Numbered from the stretch's first letter, positions 26,715 to 35,505 are shown. The stretch is 64,000 nucleotides of DNA from Pseudomonas violetae (GCF_023072615.1 NZ_JAKNRW010000004.1:186001-250000); one strand, 5' to 3'. The notes: a model not told the origin generated them from the letters alone. Translations and numbers: made by a program.

Positions 26715-27623
26715 ATGAATCTGGAAAGTAAATGGCTTGAGGACTTCAGCGCCCTGGCCGCTACCCGAAGTTTCTCCCAGGCCGCCGAACGCCGTTTTGT
26801 GACGCAACCGGCCTTCAGCCGGCGCATCCGCAGCCTGGAAACAGCGCTGGGACTGCAGTTGGTCAACCGCTCGCGCACGCCGATTGAACTGACGGCGGCA
26901 GGGCAACTATTCCTGGTCACTGCGCGAACCGTGGTCGAACAACTCGGTGAAGTACTGCGTCACCTGCATCACCTGGAAGGCGGGCAGGGCGAGGTCATGC
27001 AAGTCGCTGCGGCGCACTCGTTGGCCTTGGGTTTCTTTCCGCGCTGGATCGCCCAACTGCGCAACGAAGGCCTGAACATCGCCACTCGACTGGTCGCCAC
27101 CAACGTCGGCGACGCGGTGCATGCGCTTCGCGAAGGAGGTTGCGATCTAATGCTGGCGTTCTACGACCCTGACGCTGCGCTGCAGATGGATCCTGAGATT
27201 TTCCCCTCTTTGCACTTGGGCCAGACCGAAATGCTCCCGGTGTGCGCCGCCGATGCCAATGGAAAGCCACTGTTCGATCTCGAAGGCGAAGGCAGTGTGC
27301 CGCTGCTGGCCTACAGCGCCGGGGCATTCCTCGGGCGTTCGGTGAATATGCTGCTGCGCCAGCGGGCACTGCGATTTACCACCATCTATGAGACGGCAAT
27401 GGCCGACAGCCTAAAGAGCATGGCACTGGAAGGCCTGGGGATAGCGTGGGTGCCGCAACTGAGTGTGCGCGCCGAGTTGGCGCGCGGGGAACTGGTGGTG
27501 TGCGGCGGCCCGCAGTGGCATGTGCCGCTGGAAATTCGTCTGTATCGCTGTGCGCTGGTGCGTAAGGCGAACGTACGGTTGTTGTGGCGCAAACTGGAAG
27601 GCGGTGCGGCGGCCGGAGCTTGA
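26715..27623 (+). CDS. LysR-type regulator, HypT/YjiE-like
   Basis: The 302-residue protein starts at the ATG after a strong GGGAGGA ribosome site. Its winged helix (residues 1-65) reads LESKWLEDFSALA, then RSFSQAAERRFVTQPAFSRR, which is very close to E. coli HypT (YjiE), as are the later AAAHSLALGFFP and SLKSMALEGLGIAWVP blocks. HypT responds to hypochlorite by methionine oxidation. Here the position divergent from aspA suggests control of aspartase; whether it senses oxidants is unknown. Family placement rests on remembered similarity. Confidence 0.88.
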   Translation: MNLESKWLEDFSALAATRSFSQAAERRFVTQPAFSRRIRSLETALGLQLVNRSRTPIELTAAGQLFLVTARTVVEQLGEVLRHLHHLEGGQGEVMQVAAAHSLALGFFPRWIAQLRNEGLNIATRLVATNVGDAVHALREGGCDLMLAFYDPDAALQMDPEIFPSLHLGQTEMLPVCAADANGKPLFDLEGEGSVPLLAYSAGAFLGRSVNMLLRQRALRFTTIYETAMADSLKSMALEGLGIAWVPQLSVRAELARGELVVCGGPQWHVPLEIRLYRCALVRKANVRLLWRKLEGGAAAGA

Positions 27624-27642
27624 TGAGCCCTGTGCTCGAGCA

Positions 27643-28233
27643 TTACGGAAAATTTTCCAGGTATTCGCGCATGTTTTGCCGATTTTTCTCACTGAATTTA
27701 TAACTGTTCCCGCGGAACGGAGAGGCGGGGTCCGCTAACATTACGGAGTCCTGCCACCAGCCTGCAAAGTGCACTTCGCTATCTTCATGGGTTGCACCAA
27801 GCATATGTCCTATTTCATGCGCAGGCGCATTGCGAGAAGTGATTGCAGCGATAGCGGCGTAGCTCCTCATAAAGGTTACGCCCGCCACACCCCCCAGCAA
27901 ACCCCATAAGGTTTCATCAATGTTATATCGGGTCAGTAAAAGAATTTTAACTAAGCCGCTGTGAAAGCTTTGTTGTTTATATATCGAGCGATACAGTTCT
28001 TCTGTTTTTTGTTTCCAGCCCATCACCGCGGCGCCTGGGTCGTCATTCCTGTAGTTGTAATCGGAGAGCTCAGTCACATCTTCCTTGTCGGACATATGAA
28101 TAAACACAGGGCGTCCAGAAATGTCCTCCAACTCAGTCTTGAGCCAGCCGAAGTAATCTTCGTATAGTTTTTCCCGGGGGTAGTCTTGCAGGTCATTATG
28201 AATGACCACCATGATTGCGATGGGTTTTTTCAT
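27643..28233 (-). CDS. Small metzincin-like putative zinc metallopeptidase
   Basis: This 196-residue protein is not one I recognise by name. It carries HEIGHMLGATH (H139, E140, H143, H149), a perfect HExxHxxGxxH zinc motif of metzincins, and a downstream SVMLADP (M165) that could be the Met-turn. The N-terminal third (IAIMVVIHNDLQDYP..., RPVFIHM) looks like an alpha/beta sheet core. There is no signal peptide, propeptide or membrane segment, so it is cytoplasmic or delivered by a leaderless route. The ribosome site GAGGAATAAACC is good. It is convergent with the LysR gene, stands alone, and its upstream region is AT-rich, suggesting acquisition. Confidence 0.72.
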   Translation of the reverse strand: MKKPIAIMVVIHNDLQDYPREKLYEDYFGWLKTELEDISGRPVFIHMSDKEDVTELSDYNYRNDDPGAAVMGWKQKTEELYRSIYKQQSFHSGLVKILLLTRYNIDETLWGLLGGVAGVTFMRSYAAIAAITSRNAPAHEIGHMLGATHEDSEVHFAGWWQDSVMLADPASPFRGNSYKFSEKNRQNMREYLENFP

Positions 28234-28507
28234 GGTTTATTCCTCGTTAAATTTAGGGTGCTTTTAAATTACCTTGGGTTGCTTTTGTCATCGAGGTTTA
28301 AACTGTTTCAGCATTATTGTTGTTGAAGTATCACTGAGCTAAAGAACCATAAAACTGCTTGTTGCTTGAACTTAAATAGTTGCATGGAATAGCCGTTGGC
28401 AGGCCATAGCTTTTTGACTGCATAGTCAACAAATGGCGCTTTTCGCGCTTCCATGACAGATGGTCGCGACAGGGGCTGTTTATCTGCTTGAGTGAGGTAT
28501 ACTGCGC
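28234..28507. other. AT-rich intergenic stretch between the metzincin gene and purE
   Basis: No protein gene is supported here; a minus-strand frame across it reads through the purE leader and lacks coding character. It should hold the promoter of the metallopeptidase gene and, at 28498-28503, TATACT, a possible -10 element for purE. Confidence 0.5.
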
Positions 28508-28580
28508 GGCCTTCGGCCGGCTTGACTGGCCATAATTCATACAATCGAGCCACGCATTTTTGCGTGGCTTGTTGTTTTTT
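28508..28580 (+). promoter_or_regulatory. purE leader with terminator-like hairpin (possible attenuator or sRNA)
   Basis: CGGCC-TTC-GGCCG (28508-28520) is followed by AGCCACGCA-TTTT-TGCGTGGCT (28548-28569) and TGTTGTTTTTT. A promoter at TATACT (28498) would give an RNA of about 70 bases ending at this terminator, 38 bases before the purE start. Confidence 0.55.
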
Positions 28581-28618
28581 GACGCGCCTGCGGGCGCCCA
28601 GAGAGAAGAGGCACGACG

Positions 28619-29110
28619 ATGAGTGCACTGGTTGGCGTGATCATGGGCTCCAAGTCCGATTGGTCCACCCTTAGCCACACCGCCGATATGCTGGAAAAGC
28701 TCGGCATTCCCTACGAGGTGAAAGTGGTCTCTGCCCACCGCACCCCGGACCTGCTGTTCCAGTATGCCGAAGAGGCCGAGGCGCGTGGCATTGAGGTGAT
28801 TATCGCCGGTGCTGGCGGCGCGGCGCATTTGCCTGGCATGTGTGCGGCCAAAACCCACCTGCCGGTACTCGGCGTGCCCGTGCAGTCGTCCATGCTCTCG
28901 GGCGTCGACTCGCTGCTGTCCATAGTGCAGATGCCGGCAGGCATTCCGGTTGCCACCCTGGCCATCGGCAAAGCCGGTGCGATCAACGCAGCCCTGCTCT
29001 CGGCGAGCATCCTGGGCGCCAAGCACCCGCAGTTTCACGCGGTGCTGAAAACATTCCGTGCTGAGCAGACAGACAGCGTCCTGGAAAATCCAGACCCACG
29101 CATCGCCTGA
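28619..29110 (+). CDS. purE: N5-carboxyaminoimidazole ribonucleotide mutase
   Basis: The 163-residue class I PurE starts after AAGAGG. It has the [13 protein letters not shown] opening ([12 protein letters not shown]), the [10 protein letters not shown] active-site segment and [11 protein letters not shown]. It converts N5-CAIR to CAIR in purine synthesis. purK follows 11 bases later and makes its substrate, so the two form the usual purEK operon. A terminator-like hairpin directly upstream suggests control in the leader. Confidence 0.97.
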   Translation: MSALVGVIMGSKSDWSTLSHTADMLEKLGIPYEVKVVSAHRTPDLLFQYAEEAEARGIEVIIAGAGGAAHLPGMCAAKTHLPVLGVPVQSSMLSGVDSLLSIVQMPAGIPVATLAIGKAGAINAALLSASILGAKHPQFHAVLKTFRAEQTDSVLENPDPRIA

Positions 29111-29121
29111 GGTTGTTGACG

Positions 29122-30204
29122 ATGAAGATCGGTGTAATCGGTGGCGGCCAGTTGGGTCGCATGTTGGCGTTGGCGGGCACCCCGCTGGGCATGAACTTCG
29201 CTTTCCTGGACCCTGCGCCGGATGCTTGTGCAGCCGCATTGGGCGAACACCTGCGGGCCGATTATGGCGATCAGGATCACCTGCGCCAGCTGGCGGATGA
29301 AGTCGATCTGGTGACCTTCGAATTCGAAAGCGTGCCGGCTGAAACCGTCGCGTTTCTCTCGCAGTTCGTTCCGGTCTACCCAAGCGCCGAGGCGCTGCGC
29401 ATTGCTCGTGATCGCTGGTTCGAGAAGAGCATGTTCAAGGACCTGGGAATCCCGACGCCAGCGTTCGCCGACATCCAGTCGCAAGCTGACCTGGATGCCG
29501 CAGTGGCTTCCATCGGCCTGCCTGCCGTGCTGAAAACCCGCACTCTGGGCTATGACGGCAAGGGCCAGAAAGTCCTGCGCAAACCCGAAGATGTCGTTGG
29601 TACGTTTGCCGAACTGGGCAGCGTGGCCTGTCTGCTGGAAGGTTTTGTGCCATTCACCGGTGAAGTTTCACTGATTGCCGTGCGCGCTCGCGATGGCGAA
29701 ACCCGATTCTACCCGTTGGTACACAACACCCATGACAGCGGCATCCTCAAGCTTTCCGTGGCCAGTACCGATCACCCGCTGCAAGCCCTGGCCGAAGATT
29801 ACTCCAGCCGAGTCCTCAAGCAGCTGGATTATGTCGGCGTGATGGCGTTCGAGTTCTTTGAGGTTGATGGTGGTCTCAAGGCCAACGAAATCGCCCCCCG
29901 CGTTCACAACTCCGGACACTGGACGACTGAAGGCGCCGAGTGTAGCCAGTTCGAAAACCATCTGCGCGCTGTTGCCGGTCTGCCGCTGGGCTCGACTGCC
30001 AAGGTCGGTGAGAGCGCAATGCTGAACTTCATCGGCGTCGTGCCGCCGGTTGAGAGAGTGATCGCCATCGCCGACTGCCACCTGCATCACTATGGCAAGG
30101 CATTCAAGGCCGGTCGCAAGGTCGGTCATGCCAACCTGCGCTGTGTCGACAAGGCCACGCTGGAGCAGCAGATCATCAAGGTTGAAGCGCTCATCGCCGA
30201 ATAG
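29122..30204 (+). CDS. purK: N5-carboxyaminoimidazole ribonucleotide synthase
   Basis: The 360-residue ATP-grasp enzyme opens MKIGVIGGGQLGRML after GAGG; the ATG is preferred to a TTG nine bases earlier. Central ATP-grasp features KTRTLGYDGKGQ and EIAPRVHNSGHWT are present. It makes N5-CAIR from AIR, ATP and bicarbonate, the substrate for PurE encoded just upstream. Length and motifs are normal. Confidence 0.97.
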   Translation: MKIGVIGGGQLGRMLALAGTPLGMNFAFLDPAPDACAAALGEHLRADYGDQDHLRQLADEVDLVTFEFESVPAETVAFLSQFVPVYPSAEALRIARDRWFEKSMFKDLGIPTPAFADIQSQADLDAAVASIGLPAVLKTRTLGYDGKGQKVLRKPEDVVGTFAELGSVACLLEGFVPFTGEVSLIAVRARDGETRFYPLVHNTHDSGILKLSVASTDHPLQALAEDYSSRVLKQLDYVGVMAFEFFEVDGGLKANEIAPRVHNSGHWTTEGAECSQFENHLRAVAGLPLGSTAKVGESAMLNFIGVVPPVERVIAIADCHLHHYGKAFKAGRKVGHANLRCVDKATLEQQIIKVEALIAE

Positions 30205-30310
30205 TTTCACCTGGCAGCGGCGGAACCATTCAAGGCCCGCCGTTCTCTGATGGCAGTATGCGAAAGTCTGACTAGTCTTGCGCATAGCCATTCAATCAGA
30301 GGGAAATGTC

Positions 30311-30556
30311 ATGGGAATTATTGGAACCATCTTTATCGGCCTGATCGTCGGCCTGCTGGCGCGTTTCCTGAAACCGGGCGATGACAGCATGGGCTGGATC
30401 ATGACCATCCTGCTCGGTATCGGCGGTTCGCTGGCTGCCACGTATGGCGGCCAGGCGTTGGGCTTCTACCAGGCCGGCGAGGGCGCAGGTTTCCTCGGCG
30501 CGCTGGTCGGTGCGGTGATTTTGCTGGTGATCTACGGCTTGATCAAAAAGAACTGA
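30311..30556 (+). CDS. GlsB/YeaQ/YmgE family stress-response membrane protein
   Basis: The 81-residue protein follows GAGGGA and has three hydrophobic segments: IIGTIFIGLIVGLLARFL, WIMTILLGIGGSLAATY and GFLGALVGAVILLVIYGLI. This is the transglycosylase-associated (YeaQ/YmgE) family of inner-membrane proteins, often induced in stress or stationary phase; the mechanism is unknown. It stands alone between purK and a secreted DUF3299 protein gene, with a hairpin behind it. Confidence 0.92.
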   Translation: MGIIGTIFIGLIVGLLARFLKPGDDSMGWIMTILLGIGGSLAATYGGQALGFYQAGEGAGFLGALVGAVILLVIYGLIKKN

Positions 30557-30568
30557 TTCAAGTGATAA

Positions 30569-30599
30569 AGCCCTCTCTGCGCGGCGTGCAGAGAGGGCT
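30569..30599. terminator. Strong hairpin after the YeaQ-family gene
   Basis: AGCCCTCTCTGC and GCAGAGAGGGCT form a perfect 12-bp stem with a seven-base loop, 12 bases after the stop. No T-tract follows, so it may act as an RNA-stabilising hairpin or weak terminator. Confidence 0.6.
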
Positions 30600-30643
30600 A
30601 GAATGCTCGGCGTTCTAACGTCTTTCCAAACCCGAGCACTTCC

Positions 30644-31180
30644 ATGCGCCGTATTTTGTTGACCGTACTTTTGCTGGGCGCCAGCATCGCCCATGGCAGT
30701 GAGCTGCCGGAAACCGACTGGCTGGAACTGATGCCCAAGTCCGACCAGAAGGCCCTTGAGGCCATGCCGGAAATCGATCACAACTCTCCCGAAGGCGATG
30801 GCACCTTTACCGAAAAGGGTGGCATGAAGCAAAGTAAAGGCTTGCCTGCGGTGATGTATTCGACCAAGACCGTAGCGTCGATGAACGACAAAAACATCCG
30901 TATCGGTGGTTATCCGGTGCCGCTGGAAAGCGATGCCAGGGGCCGCAGTACGCTGTTCTTCCTGGTGCCCTATCCAGGCGCCTGCATCCACGTGCCACCA
31001 CCGCCGCCCAACCAACTGGTGCTGGTGCGTTACCCAAAGGGCTTGAAACTGGATGATATCTACACGCCGCTATGGGTAACGGGCACGCTGAAAGTTGAGA
31101 AGGTCAACAATGACCTGGCCGATGCGGCGTACGCGCTGGATGCGGCGAAAGTCAGAGTGGTGGAAGAGTCTGATCTGTAG
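30644..31180 (+). CDS. DUF3299 exported protein
   Basis: The 178-residue protein has a signal peptide (MRRILLTVLLLGASIAHG, cleavage near residue 18) and the DUF3299 pattern: a G-x-P-V-P-L-E segment (RIGGYPVPLES), FFLVPYPGACIHVPPPPPNQ and a C-terminal PLWVTGTLKVE. Proteins of this family are periplasmic and of unknown function; the conserved C and H in GACIHVPPPPPNQ suggest metal or cofactor binding, which is inference. The gene is monocistronic and convergent with the mutarotase gene. Confidence 0.88.
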   Translation: MRRILLTVLLLGASIAHGSELPETDWLELMPKSDQKALEAMPEIDHNSPEGDGTFTEKGGMKQSKGLPAVMYSTKTVASMNDKNIRIGGYPVPLESDARGRSTLFFLVPYPGACIHVPPPPPNQLVLVRYPKGLKLDDIYTPLWVTGTLKVEKVNNDLADAAYALDAAKVRVVEESDL

Positions 31181-31212
31181 ATAATCACACTGTGAGAAGG
31201 GGGCCGCGGGGC

Positions 31213-32112
31213 TTATGATGGTACGCTGGCGATGCTCACACCGAGCGTGTGACTCGCCCCCGGCGCCAGCACTACCGCATCATTCATCACATTCGCCGTC
31301 TCGATGCACAGCATGCGTTGCCAGCCATCATCCGCCATGTCGCTGAATGCTGCCGCGCGCTCAGTCCATGGGTTCCAGATCACCGCCGAGCGTGAGCCGC
31401 TGCTGCTAAGCTCAATCCGTCGTTTCCACGCCGGGTCAACAATGCTCAGCTTTTGGGGAGCATCGAGATAAATGCGATCAGTCTCGCCGGTGAATTGCAG
31501 GTCACCGATCTGCTTCACGGTTTTCCAGTCATCCAGCGTCTCGATGTAGTCCAAGCCATTCAGGCCCTCGACATGCACTGTACGCACATCGCTGACCGCG
31601 AAATAGCTGTGCAATGCCTGGCTGATCGTGACGCTTGAACTGCCGCGATTATGACTGCACAGGCCGATATGCAGTTGCTCATCCAGGAGAATGCTCAGCT
31701 TCAGGTCCACTTCATGGGGCCAGCCTGGAAAGCCGCCATCGGGGTAGGGCAGGACGAACTCCACCTTCAGGCTTTCACCCTCGATCTGGATGCCGGCCAG
31801 CTCCCAGTCCATCGCCCGGACAAACCCGTGGGCCGTCGGCTGCTCCTTGCTGACTCGCATGGCCTGCACACTCTGCGGGTTGCGCGACAGATTGCCGAAC
31901 CATGGCCAGCAGACCGGCACGCCTGCACGAATGCTCTTACCGGCCTCGAACACGGCCTCATCGTTAAGCCAGATCAGCGGCGGTTGGCCGGCCAATTGAT
32001 AGCTGAGGATTTGCGCGCCTTGCTGGGCCACCAGCAATTCGGCCTGACCGTGGCGGATGCGCCAGCAGTTCAGTTCATCCAGTTTCATGGCTTCAACGTT
32101 GGGCGTGCTCAT
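31213..32112 (-). CDS. D-hexose-6-phosphate mutarotase (YeaD-like aldose 1-epimerase)
   Basis: The 299-residue protein has the galactose mutarotase-like beta-sandwich with the YeaD-type signatures SIRAGVPVCWPWFG, QPTAHGFVRAMDWEL and HSYFAVSDV. It would interconvert anomers of glucose-6-phosphate and related sugars. The ATG (MSTPNVEAMKLDEL) is the usual start; the longer frame crosses the 56-bp gap to the thioesterase gene and is not family-like. It could be cotranscribed with that thioesterase, which lies upstream on the same strand. Confidence 0.9.
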   Translation of the reverse strand: MSTPNVEAMKLDELNCWRIRHGQAELLVAQQGAQILSYQLAGQPPLIWLNDEAVFEAGKSIRAGVPVCWPWFGNLSRNPQSVQAMRVSKEQPTAHGFVRAMDWELAGIQIEGESLKVEFVLPYPDGGFPGWPHEVDLKLSILLDEQLHIGLCSHNRGSSSVTISQALHSYFAVSDVRTVHVEGLNGLDYIETLDDWKTVKQIGDLQFTGETDRIYLDAPQKLSIVDPAWKRRIELSSSGSRSAVIWNPWTERAAAFSDMADDGWQRMLCIETANVMNDAVVLAPGASHTLGVSIASVPS

Positions 32113-32168
32113 GGGGCGACTCTCAATATGGAGCAGGGCTGCAGTGGCCCTGCTTTTGACGCTTTCGG

Positions 32169-32573
32169 TTATCGAGCTCTGGACGGCACCGAGCGGGTGC
32201 GCCCACTGCCGTCGATGGCAACGAATACGAACACCGCTTCGGTGACCTTGCGCCATTCGCTGGACAGCGGATCGTCGCTCCACACCTCGACCATCATCTG
32301 GATCGAGCTACGGCCGATTTCCAGGGCCTGGGTATAGAAGGAGAGCTGGGCGCCTACCGCTACCGGTACCAGGAACGCCATGCGATCGATCGCCACGGTC
32401 GCTACGCGACCGCCAGCGACCTTGCTGGCCATCGCGGTGCCAGCCAAATCCATTTGCGCAACCAGCCAACCGCCAAAAATATCGCCGAAACCGTTGGTTT
32501 CACGCGGCAGTGCGGTGATTTGCAGGGCAAGGTCGCCTTGCGGGATTGGATCTTCTTGTTCGAGCTCTATCAT
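32169..32573 (-). CDS. Acyl-CoA thioesterase (YciA-like hotdog fold)
   Basis: The 134-residue hotdog-fold protein has the diagnostic NGFGDIFGGWLVAQMDLAGTAMA helix-loop with the catalytic aspartate, and TEAVFVFVAID near its end. YciA-type enzymes hydrolyse a broad range of acyl-CoAs in the cytoplasm. It precedes the mutarotase gene on the same strand, with a 56-base gap. Function is firmly assigned at family level; substrate is unknown. Confidence 0.92.
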   Translation of the reverse strand: MIELEQEDPIPQGDLALQITALPRETNGFGDIFGGWLVAQMDLAGTAMASKVAGGRVATVAIDRMAFLVPVAVGAQLSFYTQALEIGRSSIQMMVEVWSDDPLSSEWRKVTEAVFVFVAIDGSGRTRSVPSRAR

Positions 32574-32938
32574 GCCGGGGGTGCCTCTGACCCGTGACTC
32601 TTTATTAGTACTTCAGGTGAATAGCCGTCCTAAGAAAAAACGATTCAGCCTCGAACATACTACGTTCGTCACGTTTTTCGTAAGGCGCCTAAAGGGAAAC
32701 TCTGCGAAATCGCCTATGTACCCCGGCAGGCGTTTTCGCACAGCAACCCAGTCAAATCTTTGCAAGATTGCGAGTATATCGGTCGGTAGACTCCGAGACG
32801 ACCGTCCGGTTCTCATTTCGACCGTCAAAAATGCACATCCATGTGCTTTTTCGAACAATTTGCTATCGTGCCGGACCTGCCCAAGCCTCGGCCAGAGCTG
32901 TTGAGGTTGCAGATCCGACTATAAGAGAAGCCCTTGCC
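32574..32938. other. Divergent intergenic region, thioesterase to MFS transporter
   Basis: The 365-base region should hold promoters for both genes. A minus-strand frame of 81 codons (32613-32858) is open but has no recognised similarity or ribosome site. GCACAT-CC-ATGTGC followed by TTTTT (32833-32851) and a CGAAC/GTTCG stem near 32655 are the only clear structures. Confidence 0.45.
32833..32851 (+). terminator. Weak terminator-like hairpin upstream of the MFS gene
   Basis: A 6-bp stem GCACAT/ATGTGC with a two-base gap is followed by five T residues and preceded by AAAA. It lies 88 bases before the transporter start, so it may be incidental or part of a leader. Confidence 0.35.
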
Positions 32939-34237
32939 ATGACCACAGCGCCCTCGAGCACCGCGCAGCCAGCCCAACCCGCACGTCCGCTAACCCGTAA
33001 TGACTACAAGACTCTATCGCTGTCGGCTCTCGGCGGTGCGCTGGAATTCTACGACTTCATCATTTTCGTATTCTTCGCCACGGTGGTGGGCAAACTGTTC
33101 TTCCCGGCCGACATGCCCGAGTGGCTGCGGTTGATGCAGACCTTCGGCATCTTCGCTGCCGGTTATCTGGCACGCCCATTGGGCGGGATTGTCATGGCGC
33201 ACTTCGGCGACCTGCTGGGTCGCAAGAAAATGTTCACCCTGAGCATTTTCATGATGGCGGTGCCGACCCTGATCATGGGGCTGTTGCCGACCTACGCGCA
33301 GATCGGCATGTGGGCGCCCATTTTGCTGCTGCTGATGCGAGTCATCCAGGGCGCGGCCATCGGCGGGGAAGTACCCGGTGCTTGGGTCTTCGTTTCCGAG
33401 CACGTGCCACAACGTCACATCGGTTATGCGTGCGGCACCCTGACCAGCGGCCTGACGGCTGGCATCTTGCTAGGCTCATTGGTCGCAACCGCGATCAACA
33501 GCATTTACACCCCGACAGAAGTCTCTGATTACGCCTGGCGCATCCCGTTCCTGCTAGGAGGTGTGTTTGGCCTGTTCTCGGTCTACCTGCGTCGCTGGCT
33601 GCACGAGACGCCGGTATTTGCCGAGTTGCAACTGCGCAAGGCGCTGGCCGAAGAGGTGCCGCTGAAGGCCGTGTTGCGTGACCATCGCGGCGCAATCCTG
33701 ATTTCCATGCTGCTGACCTGGTTGTTGTCCGCCGGCATCATCGTGGTCATTCTCATGACCCCGACCGTGCTGCAAACCGTTTACCATTTCGCACCCACTG
33801 TCGCCTTACAGGCCAATAGCCTGGCAATCGTATTCCTGAGCATGGGCTGTGTCGCTTCCGGCGCATTGGCTGACCGCTTCGGCGCGGGTAGGGTATTCGT
33901 GTTCGGCAGCGCCGCGTTGCTGATCAGCTCGTGGACGTTCTATCACAGCCTATTCAACCATCCGGACTGGCTATTCCCGATGTATGCCTTGACCGGCTTG
34001 CTGGTAGGCACCATCGGTGCGGTGCCATACGTGATGGTTAAAGCCTTCCCGGCGGTGGTGCGCTTCAGCGGGCTATCATTCTCCTACAACCTGGCCTACG
34101 CCATTTTCGGCGGCCTGACGCCGATGGTAGTGACCCTGCTGCTCAAGGAAAGCCCGATGGGGCCGGCCTACTACGTCGCGATTATTTGTGTTGTCGGGAT
34201 TGTGGTGGGTGGGTATCTCTGGAAGAAGGGGCGCTAG
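32939..34237 (+). CDS. MFS transporter, metabolite:H+ symporter family
   Basis: The 432-residue protein has 12 predicted membrane helices and the MHS-family pattern: ALEFYDFIIFVFFATVVGKLFF in helix 1, PLGGIVMAHFGDLLGRKKMF (the MFS loop 2-3 motif), and RVIQGAAIGGEVPGAWVFVSEH. Related carriers import citrate, alpha-ketoglutarate, shikimate or proline/betaine with protons. The ATG preceded by AAGAGAAG is chosen; the 57 earlier codons are not MHS-like. It is monocistronic, followed by a REP pair before pstS. The substrate cannot be read from sequence. Confidence 0.9.
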   Translation: MTTAPSSTAQPAQPARPLTRNDYKTLSLSALGGALEFYDFIIFVFFATVVGKLFFPADMPEWLRLMQTFGIFAAGYLARPLGGIVMAHFGDLLGRKKMFTLSIFMMAVPTLIMGLLPTYAQIGMWAPILLLLMRVIQGAAIGGEVPGAWVFVSEHVPQRHIGYACGTLTSGLTAGILLGSLVATAINSIYTPTEVSDYAWRIPFLLGGVFGLFSVYLRRWLHETPVFAELQLRKALAEEVPLKAVLRDHRGAILISMLLTWLLSAGIIVVILMTPTVLQTVYHFAPTVALQANSLAIVFLSMGCVASGALADRFGAGRVFVFGSAALLISSWTFYHSLFNHPDWLFPMYALTGLLVGTIGAVPYVMVKAFPAVVRFSGLSFSYNLAYAIFGGLTPMVVTLLLKESPMGPAYYVAIICVVGIVVGGYLWKKGR

Positions 34238-34264
34238 CCCGCAATCTTCTTCAGCCTTCCCGGC

Positions 34265-34346
34265 CCCATCGCGAGCAGGCTCGCTCCCACATTGATTCTG
34301 TCGTCACTTCAGAGTCCCGTGGGCGCGAGCCTGCTCGCGATGCGGG
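34265..34346. repeat. REP pair
   Basis: CATCGCGAGCAGGCTCGCTC and the inverted GCGAGCCTGCTCGCGATGC lie between the MFS gene and the pstS promoter. Confidence 0.8.
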
Positions 34347-34381
34347 CAACGCGACTGTCCCCTTTGGCATCGAATGCTGGC

Positions 34382-34415
34382 CTTTCATCCAATTGTCATA
34401 TTTCAGCCATAGAGT
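34382..34415 (+). promoter_or_regulatory. Pho box and -10 element of pstS
   Basis: CTTTCAT (34382), TTGTCAT (34393) and CAGCCAT (34404) repeat every 11 bases, matching the tandem PhoB half-site CTGTCAT. TAGAGT at 34410, 10 bases after the second half-site, fits a PhoB-dependent -10 element. Confidence 0.75.
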
Positions 34416-34477
34416 GTTCACACGGCCTGCTGATACTTGGCCCCGACTTAACACATCCAATCTGCTAGGAGTAAGGC

Positions 34478-35476
34478 ATGAAACTGAAGCGTTTGATGGC
34501 GGCAATGACTTTTGTCGCTGCTGGCGTTGCGACTGCCAACGCGGTTGCCGCTGTTGACCCTGCTATCCCGAGCTACACCAAGACCACTGGTGTGTCGGGC
34601 AACCTGTCCAGCGTCGGCTCCGATACCCTGGCCAACCTCATGACTCTGTGGGCTGAGAACTACAAAAAAGAATACCCGAACGTAAACATCCAGATTCAGG
34701 CCGCTGGTTCCTCTACCGCGCCACCTGCGTTGACTGAAGGCACCGCTAACCTGGGCCCGATGAGCCGCAAGATGAAGGACAACGAGCTGCAAGCTTTCGA
34801 AACCAAGTACGGCTACAAGCCAACCGCCATTCCGGTTGCCGTGGACGCCCTGGCTGTATTCGTCCACAAGGACAACCCGATTCAGCACATGACCATGGAG
34901 CAAGTCGACGCCGTCTTCTCGTCCACTCGTCTGTGCGGTGGCAAAGCCGACGTGAAAACCTGGGGCGACCTGGGTGTGACTGGCGACCTGGCGAACAAGC
35001 CGGTTCAACTGTTCGGTCGTAACTCGGTATCGGGCACCTACGGCTACTTCAAAGAAGAAGCCCTGTGCAAAGGCGACTACAAGCCGAACGTTAACGAGCA
35101 GCCTGGCTCGGCTTCGGTTGTGCAGTCGATCAGCTCCTCGCTGAACGGCATTGGTTATTCGGGCATCGGCTACAAGACTGCCAGCGTGAAGACCGTGGCA
35201 CTGGCCAAGAAGGGCAGCGCCGAATTCATCGAAGACAGCGAAGAAAACGCCCTGAACGGCAAGTATCCGCTGTCGCGCTTCCTCTACGTTTACGTCAACA
35301 AAGCGCCGAACAAGCCTCTGGCCCCACTGGAAGCCGAGTTCGTGAAACTGATTCTGTCCAAACAGGGCCAGGAAGTTGTAGTGAAAGACGGCTACATCCC
35401 ACTGCCAGCCAAAGTTGCCGCAAAAGCACTGGCTGACCTGGGTCTGGCCGAAGGCGCCAACGTAGCAAAGAAGTGA
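34478..35476 (+). CDS. pstS: Phosphate ABC transporter substrate-binding protein
   Basis: The 332-residue protein has a signal peptide (residues 1-25, ending AVAA) and a periplasmic phosphate-binding fold with [41 protein letters not shown] and [14 protein letters not shown], which supply the phosphate ligands. It delivers phosphate to PstCAB, encoded next. A Pho box lies upstream, and two hairpins separate it from pstC, so it can be made in excess over the permease. The ATG follows AGGAGTAAGGC. Confidence 0.96.
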   Translation: MKLKRLMAAMTFVAAGVATANAVAAVDPAIPSYTKTTGVSGNLSSVGSDTLANLMTLWAENYKKEYPNVNIQIQAAGSSTAPPALTEGTANLGPMSRKMKDNELQAFETKYGYKPTAIPVAVDALAVFVHKDNPIQHMTMEQVDAVFSSTRLCGGKADVKTWGDLGVTGDLANKPVQLFGRNSVSGTYGYFKEEALCKGDYKPNVNEQPGSASVVQSISSSLNGIGYSGIGYKTASVKTVALAKKGSAEFIEDSEENALNGKYPLSRFLYVYVNKAPNKPLAPLEAEFVKLILSKQGQEVVVKDGYIPLPAKVAAKALADLGLAEGANVAKK

Positions 35477-35482
35477 CACCCT

Positions 35483-35505
35483 GAGCCCGGGGTAACCCCG
35501 GGCTC
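35483..35505 (+). terminator. Hairpin after pstS
   Basis: GAGCCCGGGG-TAA-CCCCGGGCTC is a perfect 10-bp stem seven bases after the pstS stop. No T-tract follows; it probably stabilises the pstS message or partly terminates it. Confidence 0.7.

Noticed and set aside
28314..28628. 104-codon minus-strand open frame upstream of purE
   Set aside because: It runs through the purE leader hairpins and the purE start; no similarity and no ribosome site.
32613..32858. 81-codon minus-strand frame in the gap before the MFS gene
   Set aside because: No recognised family, no ribosome site and it covers the expected promoter region; left as intergenic.
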